This document shows, in pieces, positions 1 to 10,793 of a stretch of DNA of 64,000 nucleotides. Numbering within the stretch: position 1 is the stretch's first letter; each line of letters starts with the position of its first letter. Both the position numbers and the translations under genes were made by a program. This DNA is from Tetradesmus obliquus (lineage: Eukaryota > Chlorophyta > Chlorophyceae > Sphaeropleales > Scenedesmaceae), in the NCBI GenBank assembly GCA_030272155.1, contig CP126206.1, positions 3,523,001 through 3,587,000 on the forward strand, given 5' to 3'. The notes under the pieces are model-generated. The model saw only the letters and a program-made list of their open reading frames with translations, was not told the origin of the DNA and did not search any database.

Positions 1-439
1 TACAAATGGTACAAGCTGCATCAGCAGCACCCGCAGCATACCACAGCACACACAGCAGATCAGGTGACACGATGTGAAAAGGACAGCAGCTGGATGTCAG
101 CCTGCCAGGCTGGCTTGACCAGCAGCAGCAGGTGCAGCAGCCTGCTACGATGAAGGACAGCGGGGCAGCATCACAAGATGAACATGTTTATCCTGGGGTA
201 GCATCGTGCGTATGCGTGCAGCACAACCCGAGCGGGACACCAGCACAACCCCGAGACATCAACCCCAACAACTGCCATGTTACTTTTACTTCACAGCTGG
301 GAAGTGCTGCCTTTCCGCGGGATCTGCCATTCTGATTGACAGTGCGCTATCGTGTTGGTTGTGTCGAGCAGCTTTCAGCGCCCTCCCGCGTCCTACTCAG
401 CGATCTCGAGCACCTCCTAGTCTGCAAGCACCCTCAGCA
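1..439. other. Upstream flank of the GYF-domain gene
   Basis: No convincing separate gene is visible. The reading frame of the first GYF-gene exon is open back to an ATG at 206, but that part is not protein-like, so it is more likely 5' untranslated sequence or part of an unresolved upstream exon. CAG-rich short repeats are present at 1-140. Confidence 0.4.
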
Positions 440-3400
440 ATGCTTCGGCAGGGGAGCCAGGAGATTCCGGGCAGCTTCACGCCGCAATGGCTGCAGCAGA
501 GGCAGGGCCAGGCAGCGGCAGCTGGAGCCAGCCAGGACAAGCAGCAGCAGTCACAGGCCTCGCCCACAGCAGCAGCCCGGCGTGAGGAGAAGCCCTGGGT
601 GTCTGAGCGCTGGTCAACGGAGCGGGAGAAAGATGCGGACAGCAAATGGAGCCACGATCCTCCCTTTGACCGGCCTCGCTGGGGTGAAGATGAGCGTGAC
701 AGGGAGAGGCTGGTTCCCAGGCCCCAGCGCGAGCCTGGCAGGTGTGTTTCGGTGCCTTTGAATTGAATAATAACGTAGGAACACGTCTCAACGATCCATG
801 CTGCCGCAGGTGGAAGGCCAGCGAGTGGGGCAGTGGTACAGGCCAGGCCCGCGAGCCCTTTGCGCAGGGTGAGTTTCGGCGGGTCTGTACACTTTCATCG
901 ATATATTTGCTTCAATATACGCTGCACTGCTGACGCGGTGGTGCTGAGGCTGGGGTGGTTTGTGCTGCAGACCGCTGGGAGGGGCCCAGCAGCAGCCTGC
1001 TGGGGACTGGTCCCCCTCGTGATCGCTGGCGTAGTGAGGACAAAGCAGACAAGTGGGGCGGACCAAGTGAGTTGACGTGCAGCAGCAGCTCAGCATCACG
1101 CTCTCGGACAGCTGCAGAAGGGTGTCTGCGGCAATTGACAGCAGCAGCAGCAACTGCAGCAGCAGAGCGCGCAACACGCACATGTATGAACCTGCAAGCA
1201 GCAGATGCAACAATCAGCAGTGCTGTGCTCTGGCGGAGTCTTAGCAGCTGCGCTGGCAGCTGCTGTCACGTTGCAAGGGTGCTATCACAGCTGTGCTGGC
1301 AGCTGCTCTTATGTTGTAACAATTCATACATGCCGTTTATGTTGTGCATGCACTGCTGCTGCTGCTGCTGCTGGTGTTGCTGCTGCTGCTGCAGGGGGTG
1401 ACAGGCTGGATGTGCAGGAGCCGCCTAGCCAGTCGCGCATTGACCGCTGGAGGGCGCCAGGTGACCATCGGAAACTATCTACGTAGAATGTTTACTTGTA
1501 AAAGTTTTTACTTGTGTCATAGTACACATATCGTTCATGTCAATGATGATTGCAGGGTCGCAAAGTCTAGCAGGCAGCAGTGTTCTGCATGCCCGCTGCA
1601 GCTCAACTCAGCGGCAGAGTCCAATCGCGGTGGTACTGACTCTACTCATCAGACTTCTGCAAGCGCTCACCCCCCTTTCCTGCAAACTTTCCTGCAAGCA
1701 GGCGCGCGCACCAGCCTCGGCGAGGACCGCTTCGGGGAGCGCCCCGAGCGGCTGGGTGGTGGGCTGGGCAGCCGGGACAGCGGGGACTTTGGTGGGCCCA
1801 GCAGGACCAGCGTGGATGAGCGGGAGCGGGAGCGGGACAGGCTGGTGCCAAAAGGGCGCGGGTTTGGCTATGGGCGCGGGCGCGGCACAGGTGCGGCGGT
1901 GTATTTGTAAGTAGTATAACACCTTGCAGCTTATGGGTTGCTTCCTGCAAGCAGCTGTGCGCGTGCCGTGTGTGGTTGTTTCGTGTTATGTTTGTCGTGG
2001 GTGTGGGCGTGTACATGGCAGCCGTGACAGCGGGGACTTTGGTGGGCCCAGCAGGACCAGCGTGGATGAGCGGGAGCGGGAGCGGGACAGGCTGGTGCCA
2101 AAAGGGCGCGGCTTTGGCTATGGGCGCGGGCACGGCACAGGTGCGGCGACGTCTGTTTTGCAGATACTGCAGCATTTGGTGTGTTTCCTGCAAGCTGCTG
2201 GCTGTGCGTGTTGTCTGTTGCAAAGTGTAAGTTTGTTGTAATCGTGGGCGTGTGGTCGTTGTGGCAGCCGGGACAGCAAGTGCGTTGGTGTGTCCTGCAA
2301 GCAGCGGGAGCAGGAGCGGAGCGGGACAGGCTGGTGCCAAAAGGGCGCGGCTTTGGCTATGGCCGCGGCCGCGGCACAGGTGCGCACCCTGTAGCATTTG
2401 GCGTGTTTCCTGCAAGCTGCTGTGCGCGGGACGTGTGTTGTGCTTGTGCTTTGTGATTCTGTTGTGTGTTGTGCCGTGTGGTTGTTGTGGCAGCCGTGAC
2501 AGCGGGGACTTTGGTGGGCCCAGCAGGACCAGCGTGGACGAGCGGGAGCGGGAGCGAGACAGGCTGGTGCCGAAAGGGCGCGGCTTCGGCTATGGCCGCG
2601 GGCGCGGCACAGGTGCGGCGGTGTTAAGTATATCAAGTTGATCCTACGCCCTGCAGATGGCGGGGCTCCTGTAAGCTGTCGCCCCACGGCGCGTGTTGTG
2701 TCGTGGCAATGGGTGCGGGCGAGGCGCAGGTGGGCCTCCTGCCAGTGCTCTGGTGTGTTGTGCAAGCGGTCTGCGCTTCCTGCAAGGGCGTCTGTGTTTC
2801 CTGCAGACGTGGCCGCGCAGCTGTGTTGTTTTTTTGTCACTGGTTTGTGTCACTTGAAGAGCTATGTGTGCAATGTGTTCTGTCTCTGTCGCAGGTGCCG
2901 CGCTGGCGCCCGGCGCTTCCTTTAGAGCTGTGAAATCTGAGATATGATACTTACATGTGTGTGCATTTGCATTGTATGTTATGTCGGTGTCGCAGGCGCT
3001 GCGTTGGCGCCCGGCGCGTCTTCCTTTGACAGCTGGGCCAGCAAGGACCCCCTGGACGGCCCTGGCGGGCAAACTTTATCTCGGATCTGTCTCACCTGGT
3101 TTTACTGCACGTGTGTTATGTTCCGTAGGGGTCACAGGCGCTGCGCGGGCGCTCGCTGCTTTTTTGCTTCTAAACTTCAGAGAGGTTGCTCACATGTGTG
3201 TGCTCCTGCTTTTTAATGTTATTTCGGTTTTGTTGCAGGCGCTGCGCTGGCACCTGGCGCGTCATCCTTTGACAGCTGGGCCAGCAAGGACCCCCTGGAC
3301 GGCCCCGGCGGGCTGGGCGGCGGCAGCGGCAGCTACGGCCGCGCGCTCGGCGGGCTGGCGGCGGCTGGCGATCGCGGCGATCGCTACGGCAGCAGCAGCA

Positions 3401-4440
3401 GGGCCGGCCGCGAGGCTGAGCGGGAGCGCGAGCGGCGGCGCGCGATGCAGTACAGCAAGCAGCATCTGGAGGATCTGAAAGACATGATGATGTTTAAGCT
3501 GAAAGTGGAGGAGCTGCCGCTGCCGCGGGGGCTGACAATAGATGTGCTAGAGCACCTTTACAAAAAGGCGGCTGATGAGGAGGTGCACGAGGAGCATGAA
3601 AGCCGTGAGGCGCTGCCAGCTTGGGCAACCGAGCCGGTGCGGCCGCCTGGCGAAGCTGCTGCTGCTGCGCCGCCTGCTGCTGCAGCAGCAGCAGCACCTG
3701 CTGCGACTGCAGAGATACCAGCAGCTGCTGCGCCTGAGCAGGCAGCTGCGCCGCCGCCAGCAGCAGCAGCAGCAGCGCCGCAGCCTGCTGCAGCAGCGCT
3801 GCCGCCGCCGCCGGAGCTGCCACCTGGCATGCCGGCTGCTGCTCTGGAAGCTGACCAGTGGGTGTACCGGGATCCACATGGCTTAGAGCAGGGCGTGTTT
3901 ACAAAAGCAGAGATCCTGGATTGGTTTGAAGCAGCCTACTTCTCACCCGATCTGCCGCTGAGGTCTGCACTGCCAGGTCAGGAAGGGATCTGGACCCGCC
4001 TGGATGTCATGATCAGGGTTTGGGCCCTCACTGAGGCACACAGGGTTCAGCTGGTGCAGCAGAGCCACGCGGCAGCAGCAGCAGCAGCAGCAGGCGGGCC
4101 CGTGGTGGGCCTGTCAGATCTGACCGGCAGCGGTTCAGTGGACTCGCACCTGCCGCGGTTTAGGGAGGCTGCGTACGGCTCCAGCGGCGTCAACGCGTGG
4201 CTGCAGCAGCAGCACCCGCAGGAGCAGCAGCAGCAGCAGCAGCAGCATGCATTCCATCAGCAGCAGCAGCAGCCGTTTGCAGCACCTCTGCCGGGTGTGC
4301 CGCAGCCTGGCGCTGCAGGTGGTTGGGGAGCACCGGCAGCAGCAGCAGCAGCAGGTTACGGGCAGCAGCAGCCTGGCATGCCAGGTCAGCTGGTGGGCAC
4401 GCCGCCCACATCAGCAGGCCTGGTGGGCCCTGCAGCACAC

Positions 4441-4471
<31 letters not shown>

Positions 4472-5284
4472 TGTTTGCAGGAGCTGCGCCACTGCAGCAG
4501 CAGCAGCAGCAGCAGCGCACGCTGTTTGGTACCCCTCTGGAGCAGCCGGCTCCAGCAGCAGCAGCGTCAGCCCCTGTTGCAGCAGCAGCAGCAGCACCCA
4601 GCAGCACTGGCAGCAAGATGCTAGATCTGCTGTTCAACAGACGCCCAGCAGCAGAGGCTGTGCCGCAGCCTCAGCAGCAGCAGCAGCAGCAGCAGCAGCC
4701 AGCGCCAAATGCAGCTGCTGCAGCAGCAGATGCTACTGCGGGCGCATGGGAGACAGTACCCACCAAGGCTGCCAAGCAGGAGCGCCAGCAGCAGCAGCAG
4801 CACACGCGGCAGCAGCAGCAGCAGCAGCAGGAATCCGCCTGGCAGCAGCAGCAGCAGCGGCACGAGCCTGTTGTGCCACAGCAGCAGCAGCAGCAGCAGC
4901 TTCCAGAGGAGCGCCCTGCGCCCTCAGGCCCTGTTGTGATGCCGCTGTTCCCCCAAGCAGCAACAGCAGCAGCAAAGGCAGAGCCGCAAAAGCCAGCTCC
5001 CTGGGCAGCAGCAGCAGCAGCGCCAGCAGCAGCAGCACCAGCAGCAAAGTCCCTACGTGAGATCTTAGAAGAGGAGCAGGCACGAGCAGCAGAGGAAGCA
5101 GCGCGCGCAGAGGCGGCGGCAGCAGCAGCGGCAGCAGCAGCGCCGGCAGCAGCAGCAGCGCCGCTGCCACCTCCTGCAGCAGCAACAGCAGCAGCAGCAG
5201 GGGGTGCCAGCGCGTGGGGTAGGCCTGGGTCTGCTGGTGCTGCTGCTGCTGCCGGGGGTGTGCCCCCTGGCTGGGGTCCCAGCG

Positions 5285-5315
<31 letters not shown>

Positions 5316-5724
5316 GCCGCCGCTCATGCCTGTGGCAAGCGATGAGCTGTCGGCGCCTGTCAAGAAGGCAACGCTTGGGTGAGCACCTGCGCATTTCTTT
5401 GGCTCTATGCATTTGGAAACGTTGCCTTAATATCAGTCAGCGGTGTGCGGGTTTTCTGTTACCTGACAACAGCTGGATGGTCAAGTTAGGACTCTGTGCT
5501 GACTGGCTTGTGCTGCTGCTGCTGTCTGCAGGGAGATCCTGGCAGCAACGCATCCAGCACAGCAGCACCCTGCAACATTACAATCATTGACTTGTTCTCT
5601 TCTGCTGCTGCTGCTGCTGCTGCAGCAGGGAGATCCTGGCGGCGCGCTTGGGCAGCTCGGGGCGCACCGGCAGCAACGCGTCCAGCACAGCAGCACCCTG
5701 CAACATCACCCTCATTGACTTGTT

Positions 5725-5766
<42 letters not shown>

Positions 5767-5864
5767 AGGGAGATCCTGGCAGCTCGCCTGGGCAGCAGCG
5801 GGCGCACTGGCAGCAATGCATCCAGCACAGCAGCACCCTGCAACATCACTCTCATTGACTTGTT

Positions 5865-5915
<51 letters not shown>

Positions 5916-6013
5916 AGGGAGATCCTGGCAGCTCGCCTGGGCAGCAGCGGGCGCACTGGCAGCAATGCATCCAGCACAGCAGCACCCTGCAACATCACTC
6001 TCATTGACTTGTT

Positions 6014-6046
<33 letters not shown>

Positions 6047-9000
6047 AGGGAGATCCTGGCAGCTCGCCTGGGCAGCAGCGGGCGCACTGGCAGCAATGCA
6101 TCCAGCACAGCAGCAGCAGCAGCAGCAGCAGGGCCGTGGGGCTCAGCAGCAGTGCAGCGGCCGGCGGTGTCGCTGAACCACATCATGCAGGTGTGCATTG
6201 TTGTGCTGGAATCAATGTTGTTGATGTTAATTGTTGTTGACTAGGTTCTTGTTGAACAACAAGTGCATCCCACAACCTCAGACCATAACATGCACATGCG
6301 CTTTGCTGTGCTGTGCTGAGGGTGTGTCAGGGCACATGAAAGCACATGACAGCATCAGTTGACAACTGCATCTGCGTGTGTGTGCTGCTGCTGCTGCTGC
6401 TGCAGCAGGAGGAGATCGCTTGCGAAGAGACGCTCGCAGGCCTTGAGGGAGGCCAGGTGCAGGAGGAGGGCCTGGAGGACCTCATCGCTGCACTGCGCCA
6501 GCGCATCAATAACACTTTCAAACCTTTGGGTGCCTGTTTGGCCTGCGACGCCATGCAGGAGGAGGCCGCAAAGAAAAACACTGCTGGCGCACACACGAAC
6601 TCGTACTCAAGCAGTTGAGAGGAGATACTCCTTGTTGTCTGTCTCTGTTGTGCTGTTTCTGTTGCAGCAGGAGGAGATTGACCGCGAGGAAACACTTGCT
6701 GACCTTGAGGGAGGCCAGGTGCAGGAAGGGGGCCTCGAGGACTTGCTTGCTGCACTCTGCTGATGGGCTTGCTGCTGCTGTTGCTGCCGCTGCTGCTGCC
6801 GCTGCTGCAGGAGATTGACCGCAAAGAAACACACACTGCTGGTGAACACATGCGGTCGTTGCTTGAAATCGACATCTCAAAATACCATGTTTGGTGTCCT
6901 GTGTATACTGCTGCTGCTGCTGCAGCAGGAGGAGATCGACCGCGAGGAAACGCTTGCTGATCTTGAAGGAGGCCAGGTGCAGGAAGAGGGCCTCGAGGAC
7001 TTGATTGCTGCTCTGCGCCAGCGCAACAACAACGCAGCAGCAAGCCAGCAGCAGCAGCAGCGCCAGGCCTCCGGCGACGACGCCGGCCTCTTCTGGGACT
7101 ACTCCGGCAGCAGCAGCAGCAGGCCGGCGGCGGCTGCGCCGCCGCAGCCGGTGCCGCTGCCGCGGGCAGCGCTGGCAAATGCGGCGGCTGCTGCGCAGCC
7201 GCGCGCGGCGGCGCCGGCCGCGATCGCGCCGCCTGTTGTGGCGGGCCCGTGGGCGCGTGCCGCTACGAGTGGCGCGATCAAGGCGCCGCCGCCAGGCAGT
7301 GTACTGCAGCAGCAGCCGGCCATGCCAGGTCAGCGCAGCGCAGCAGCAGTGGTGGGCCGCACGCCGCCAGCCGTGCCTGGCGCCGTGTATGCTGCAGCGC
7401 CGATCGCTGGCAGCAGCAGCAGCGCGCGCCGGCCGGCTGCTGTTGCGCCGCCGCCGCCGGCTGCTAGTAACGGCGGTGGGCTGGACGATGCGATCGGCGT
7501 GCTGCCTGGTGGGCTGCAGCTGTCGGCGGGCTTTGCGGAGTGGTGCCGCGGGCAGATGCTACTGCTGAACGGCAATGACAGCATGGACATGATTGAGGTG
7601 CTGATGGGGCTCAGCAGCAACAGCGAGATTGCGGAGTGCTGCCAGGAGGTGTGGCAGAACAAGCCAGGTGCGTTTTTTCCCGTTGTTATACTGGTATGCT
7701 GTTCTCTTTTTTTTAGAACTTCTGAAAACCTTTAAAAGCAAAATAATGTGTGACTGATGCCAGTTTTCACCAGCATGAGTCACACAGTTTCTTGCTTTGA
7801 AAGACCTTTGGACATGAGTGAGGTGTTTATGGGGCTGAGCAGCAACACGCGAGATCACGCAGTGCTGCTAGGAGGTGTGGCAGAACACGCCAGGTGGGGG
7901 GATGTGTGACTGTCAGCCTCCCATATGTGTTTGTGTGTCCTTTGGCTCGTGGTCGTGCTTTGAAGTGTTATATGAATGCCGAGTGCTGCCAGGAGGTGTG
8001 GCACAACAAGCGAGGTGCGTGTTTGATACATCCCACAACCACGTTATGCGTTTTGTGACTGCTTGGACTTGACAGCATACTTATGGATGAGGTGTTGATT
8101 CGGCTGAGCACCACCTGGGTTTTCTGCAGCCCAAGCCGGCACCCTCATTTTAAATGTGCTGCTGCTCCCGCTGCTGCTGCTGCTGCTGCAGGTGTGACGA
8201 CGTTTGTGAGCGAGTTTGTGAAGCGCAAGCTGGCTATCCCATTCTCAAAATGCTGCTGCTGCTGCTGCTGCTGCCCTGCTCTGTCCTCACATGTAATGGA
8301 CGTGCAGGCGTGTCGACCTTTGTAAGTGAGTTTGTGAAGCGCAAGCTGGCGGAGCAGAACCGCAAGCCAGGCGGCAAGAAGAAGAAGGGAGCAGCAGCAG
8401 CAGCAGCAGTGCCGGCAGCAGCAGCGGCCAGCAGCGGCGTCAGCGCGGCTGGTGTCGGCATGATCAACACAGGTGAGGGGTTTGGGTGTTCAGGGTTTAA
8501 GGGTGCGAAGTTCTTGTGTTTTGTTTTGTTATGTTATGCTGTGTTAGGGCTTTGTGAGGGTTGGCCCAGGCTTGATCTGCGTTTCAGGTCACGCCTGGCT
8601 CAGCCCTTGTAACGCCCCAACAGGTGTTGAATTTAACAATGTGTTAAATTCTGGCACGGGCTGCATGTAATTAATGTAGCTTCAGCGTCAGTGCGGCTGG
8701 CGTCGGGATGATTAACACAGGTATCCAGAGTTGCGAGCTTTTGCTGCTTGTTTTTCCATGTTGTCGAAGGGCTGTGTAATGGGTTGAAGGGCATTGGCGG
8801 TTCGCGTCTCCATTCCAACATCTTCTGGGGATGTTCTCTGAATATTTTCACCCCCTTCCCCCTGGGTATGTTTAGGCGTTGTGAGGGTTGAACAGGTTGT
8901 TCTGTGGTACAGGTCACGCCTGGCTCAACCCTCACAAAACCCCAACAGGCGCCAAACGCTGTGTTACTTGCTGGCGCGGGCCGCTGTGTTACTTGCTGGC

Positions 9001-9510
9001 GCGGGCCGCTGTGTTACTTGCTGGCGCGGGCCGCTGTGTTACTTGCTGGCGCGGGCCGCTGTGTTACTTGCTGGCGCGGGCCGCTGTGTTACTTGCTGGC
9101 GCGGGCCGCTGTGTTACTTGCTGGCGCGACATGACGTGACTGTTGTGGTGTCAGCGGTGGTGGTCAGGTGGAGTTGGCGGTGGTCCCGGTTGTGGGCTGA
9201 ACAGGGGACTGTTGAGGCACTGGCAATGTGTCAGATGACATCTTAACGTTATTACGGAGGTTTACCCTGCAAGTTTCTGCAGGACGGGGGTTGCGAATGT
9301 CACCTGCGGCAGCCTGTCGGCAGAGCAGCGCAGCTGACCATGGGCTGAGTATGCGGCGCGTGCTAGGTCTGTGCCTCCCAAGAAACTGCATACAACATGC
9401 TGCTGGTGCAGCAGCAGCCGCCCCTGACTTCTGAGGCAAGATTCTTGAGAGCTTGGCAAGAAGGGCAAGATACATTTGCTTGCTTTGCTGTCTGACATCA
9501 AATACTCAAA

Positions 9511-9543
<33 letters not shown>

Positions 9544-9972
9544 AGCCACCAGCGATCCGTGGAGCAAGATCCCAAAGAAGCCCGGCAAGAAGGGCAAGAC
9601 TGTTGCGCTTGCTTTGGTGCATTGAGGTGGATACTCACTGCTTGTTGCTGCTGCTACTGCTGCTGCTGCTGTACCTTGAAACCCTGCAGCCACCAGTGAC
9701 TCGTGGAGCAAGATTCCCAAGAGGCCCGGCAAGAAGGGCAAGACTGTTGCGCTTGCTTTGTTGCTTTGAAAAGGTTACTTACTGCATGTTTCTGCTGCTG
9801 CTGCTGCTGCTGCTGTACTGTAATTCCTGCAGCCACCAGTGACTCCTGGAGCAAGATCCCCAAGAAGCCTGGCAAGAAGGGCAAGAAGGGAACCAAGCTG
9901 GATGCAGCAGCGCTCGGCTTCACCAGCAGCAGCAAGTTTGACGCAGACGTGCTGGGCGATGATGACGAGTAA
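440..9972 (+). CDS. GIGYF/EXA1-like GYF-domain protein, 10 exons, 1346 aa
   Basis: Exons joined by phase: 440-741, 810-868, 971-1066, 1395-1460, 1702-1890, 3239-5378, 6049-6190, 6926-7667, 8308-8472, 9833-9972; the sum closes at 1346 codons plus TAA. The N-terminal third is rich in charged RDRW/DRERD-type segments, as in plant EXA1. Around residue 309 a YSKQHLEDL segment could be an eIF4E/4EHP-binding motif (inference). A GYF domain starts near residue 445 (WVYRDPHGLEQGVF), the fold that binds proline-rich ligands. Long Gln/Ala tracts follow. Near residue 1201 a FAEWCRGQML segment opens the conserved GIGYF C-terminal helical region, and the protein ends in a Lys-rich tail plus acidic DDDE. 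GIGYF proteins are known for 4EHP-linked translational repression. The 440 start is the first Met of protein-like sequence. The exon 4 donor (GTGACC) is weak. Many exons carry flanking partial copies. Confidence 0.85.
2021..2612 (+). repeat. Three downstream copies of GYF-gene exon 5 end
   Basis: After the donor at 1890/1891 the last roughly 120 bp of exon 5 plus donor recur, ending at 2140, 2379 and 2612 (spacings 250, 239 and 233 bp). Each ends in GGCACAG followed by GTGCGG. The second copy is partly diverged; the first and third are nearly identical to the exon. Confidence 0.9.
2892..3160 (+). repeat. Three upstream copies of GYF-gene exon 6 start
   Basis: Copies of the acceptor and first bases of exon 6 begin at about 2895, 2996 and 3138, ahead of the complete exon at 3239. 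The copy at 2996 is the longest (about 70 bp) and the other two are short. Confidence 0.85.
3657..5330 (+). repeat. CAG/GCA coding microsatellites in GYF-gene exon 6
   Basis: The 2.1-kb exon is dominated by in-frame CAG (Gln) and GCA (Ala) runs, for example at 4224-4246, 4442-4470, 4672-4697 and 5283-5311. Both opposite-strand and shifted frames are therefore open, which creates many spurious Leu-, Cys- or Ser-rich ORFs. Confidence 0.9.
5528..6048 (+). repeat. Four upstream copies of GYF-gene exon 7 start, each after a CTG run
   Basis: Copies begin at 5532, 5629, 5769 and 5918; the complete exon begins at 6049. Each copy is preceded by a (CTG)n run ending in CAG, 11-17 units in the longest. 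Sequence between copies (a CATTGACTTGTT segment) is also conserved, so the unit is exon start plus intron tail. Confidence 0.92.
6411..6830 (+). repeat. Three upstream copies of GYF-gene exon 8 start
   Basis: Copies begin at 6416, 6668 and 6811 ahead of the complete exon at 6926. The first two extend about 90-100 bp into the exon (the LADLEGGQVQ-encoding part); the third is only about 25 bp. Confidence 0.9.
7798..8112 (+). repeat. Downstream copies of GYF-gene exon 8 end
   Basis: Degenerate copies of the exon end (EVLMGLSSN ... QEVWQNKP coding region) lie at 7805-7893 and 7974-8013 with donor-like GTGGGG or GTGCGT, plus a third short fragment at 8075-8110. All are in the intron after the complete exon, which ends at 7667. 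Confidence 0.8.
8190..8236 (+). repeat. Upstream copy of GYF-gene exon 9 start
   Basis: About 45 bp encoding FVSEFVKRKLA behind a CTG run and TGCAG acceptor. The complete exon 9 starts at 8308. A matching downstream copy of the exon 9 end lies at 8684-8720. Confidence 0.8.
8958..9127 (+). repeat. 25-bp minisatellite, about 6.8 copies
   Basis: Head-to-tail unit of 25 bp starting GCTGTGTTACTTGCTGGCGC, essentially perfect, inside the last intron of the GYF gene. A diverged single copy of the surrounding region lies about 300 bp upstream (8588-8662). Spacers are absent, so this is not a CRISPR array. Confidence 0.95.
9540..9745 (+). repeat. Two upstream copies of GYF-gene exon 10 start
   Basis: Copies of the PGKKGK-encoding exon start lie at about 9544-9602 and 9691-9747, each behind a CTG run and CTGCAG acceptor. 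The complete terminal exon starts at 9833. Confidence 0.85.
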
Positions 9973-10109
9973 ATGACATGTTATATGACATATTACATGG
10001 AACCAAGCTGGATGCAGCAGCGCTCGGCTTCACCAGCAGCAGCAAGTTTGACGCAGACGTGCTGGGCGATGATGACGAGTAAATGACATGTTATATGACA
10101 TATTACATG
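9890..10109 (+). repeat. Perfect 110-bp tandem duplication spanning the stop codon
   Basis: 9890-9999 and 10000-10109 are identical. Each contains the last part of exon 10, the TAA stop and 27 bp of 3' flank. The period, 110, is not a multiple of three, but the second copy lies beyond the stop and is harmless. Confidence 0.97.
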
Positions 10110-10793
10110 TGACGTGTTGTGCGATGAGCTGCGGCAGCGCTCGGATGAGTGCGGCGTGAGCTGGCAGCGGACGGCGGGCTTTCTTTTTGCAGAGCTGCTG
10201 TTTTTGCAGAACGGCATGCAGCGGTGGTCCCTTGATATGGTGTCAATTATGGCGGGCGCTTCACGGCTTTCATCCAAAGCATGCTGTGTTGCAGGGGAAA
10301 GTGGCTCTCTTTGCAATTTGCGCATTGCATGCTGGGCAGCAGCAGTGCTATGCTGGACACTGCTGCACTGTTGAACATGGATCGCAGTGCCTGTGCGGTT
10401 TGTGACTACCATCACCTTTTTTCTCAACTCCAGCCCGTGCTGCACTCCCTTCCTCCTCAGAATCCGGTCTCGACGCACTGTTCATGACATGTTTTATCAG
10501 TATCATGTGGCTGCAGTCTGAGCTGCAGCAGCAGGAGCAGCTGCAGTACTGGGATGGCCACGGACGTGCAAGTGACACATGTTTAGGGTTCGGATTCAAG
10601 CAAAGGAGTGCTCAGCTGTTGATGGTTACACCAATACCATCAGTCGTGGTTCGATTGTCCTGAACGTGGATGATGGTTGCAGGAACGCAGTCTTCTTCAG
10701 TAGCAAAGTTCCCGCCTTCGCTTACCATACGGTCATAGTGCTCAGCAGCTCGTCCCTCAGTATCATCACGACCCTTAAGCCAAAAATTAGCCC
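10110..10793. other. Intergenic region between GYF gene and CCDC103-like gene
   Basis: It should hold the 3' end of the upstream transcript and the promoter/5' UTR of the downstream gene. The minus strand carries a moderately protein-like open stretch at about 10612-10800 that I cannot assign. Confidence 0.4.

Noticed and set aside
4671..5363. Long minus-strand ORFs opposite the GYF-gene exon
   Set aside because: Mirror frames of CAG/GCA tracts giving poly-Cys, poly-Ala and poly-Leu.
8958..9127. Regular 25-bp direct repeats resembling a CRISPR array
   Set aside because: Units are head to tail with no spacers, and the context is a eukaryotic intron without cas genes.
10641..10660. GGTTCGATTGTCC resembling a tRNA T-loop
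   Set aside because: No matching acceptor, D or anticodon arms around it.
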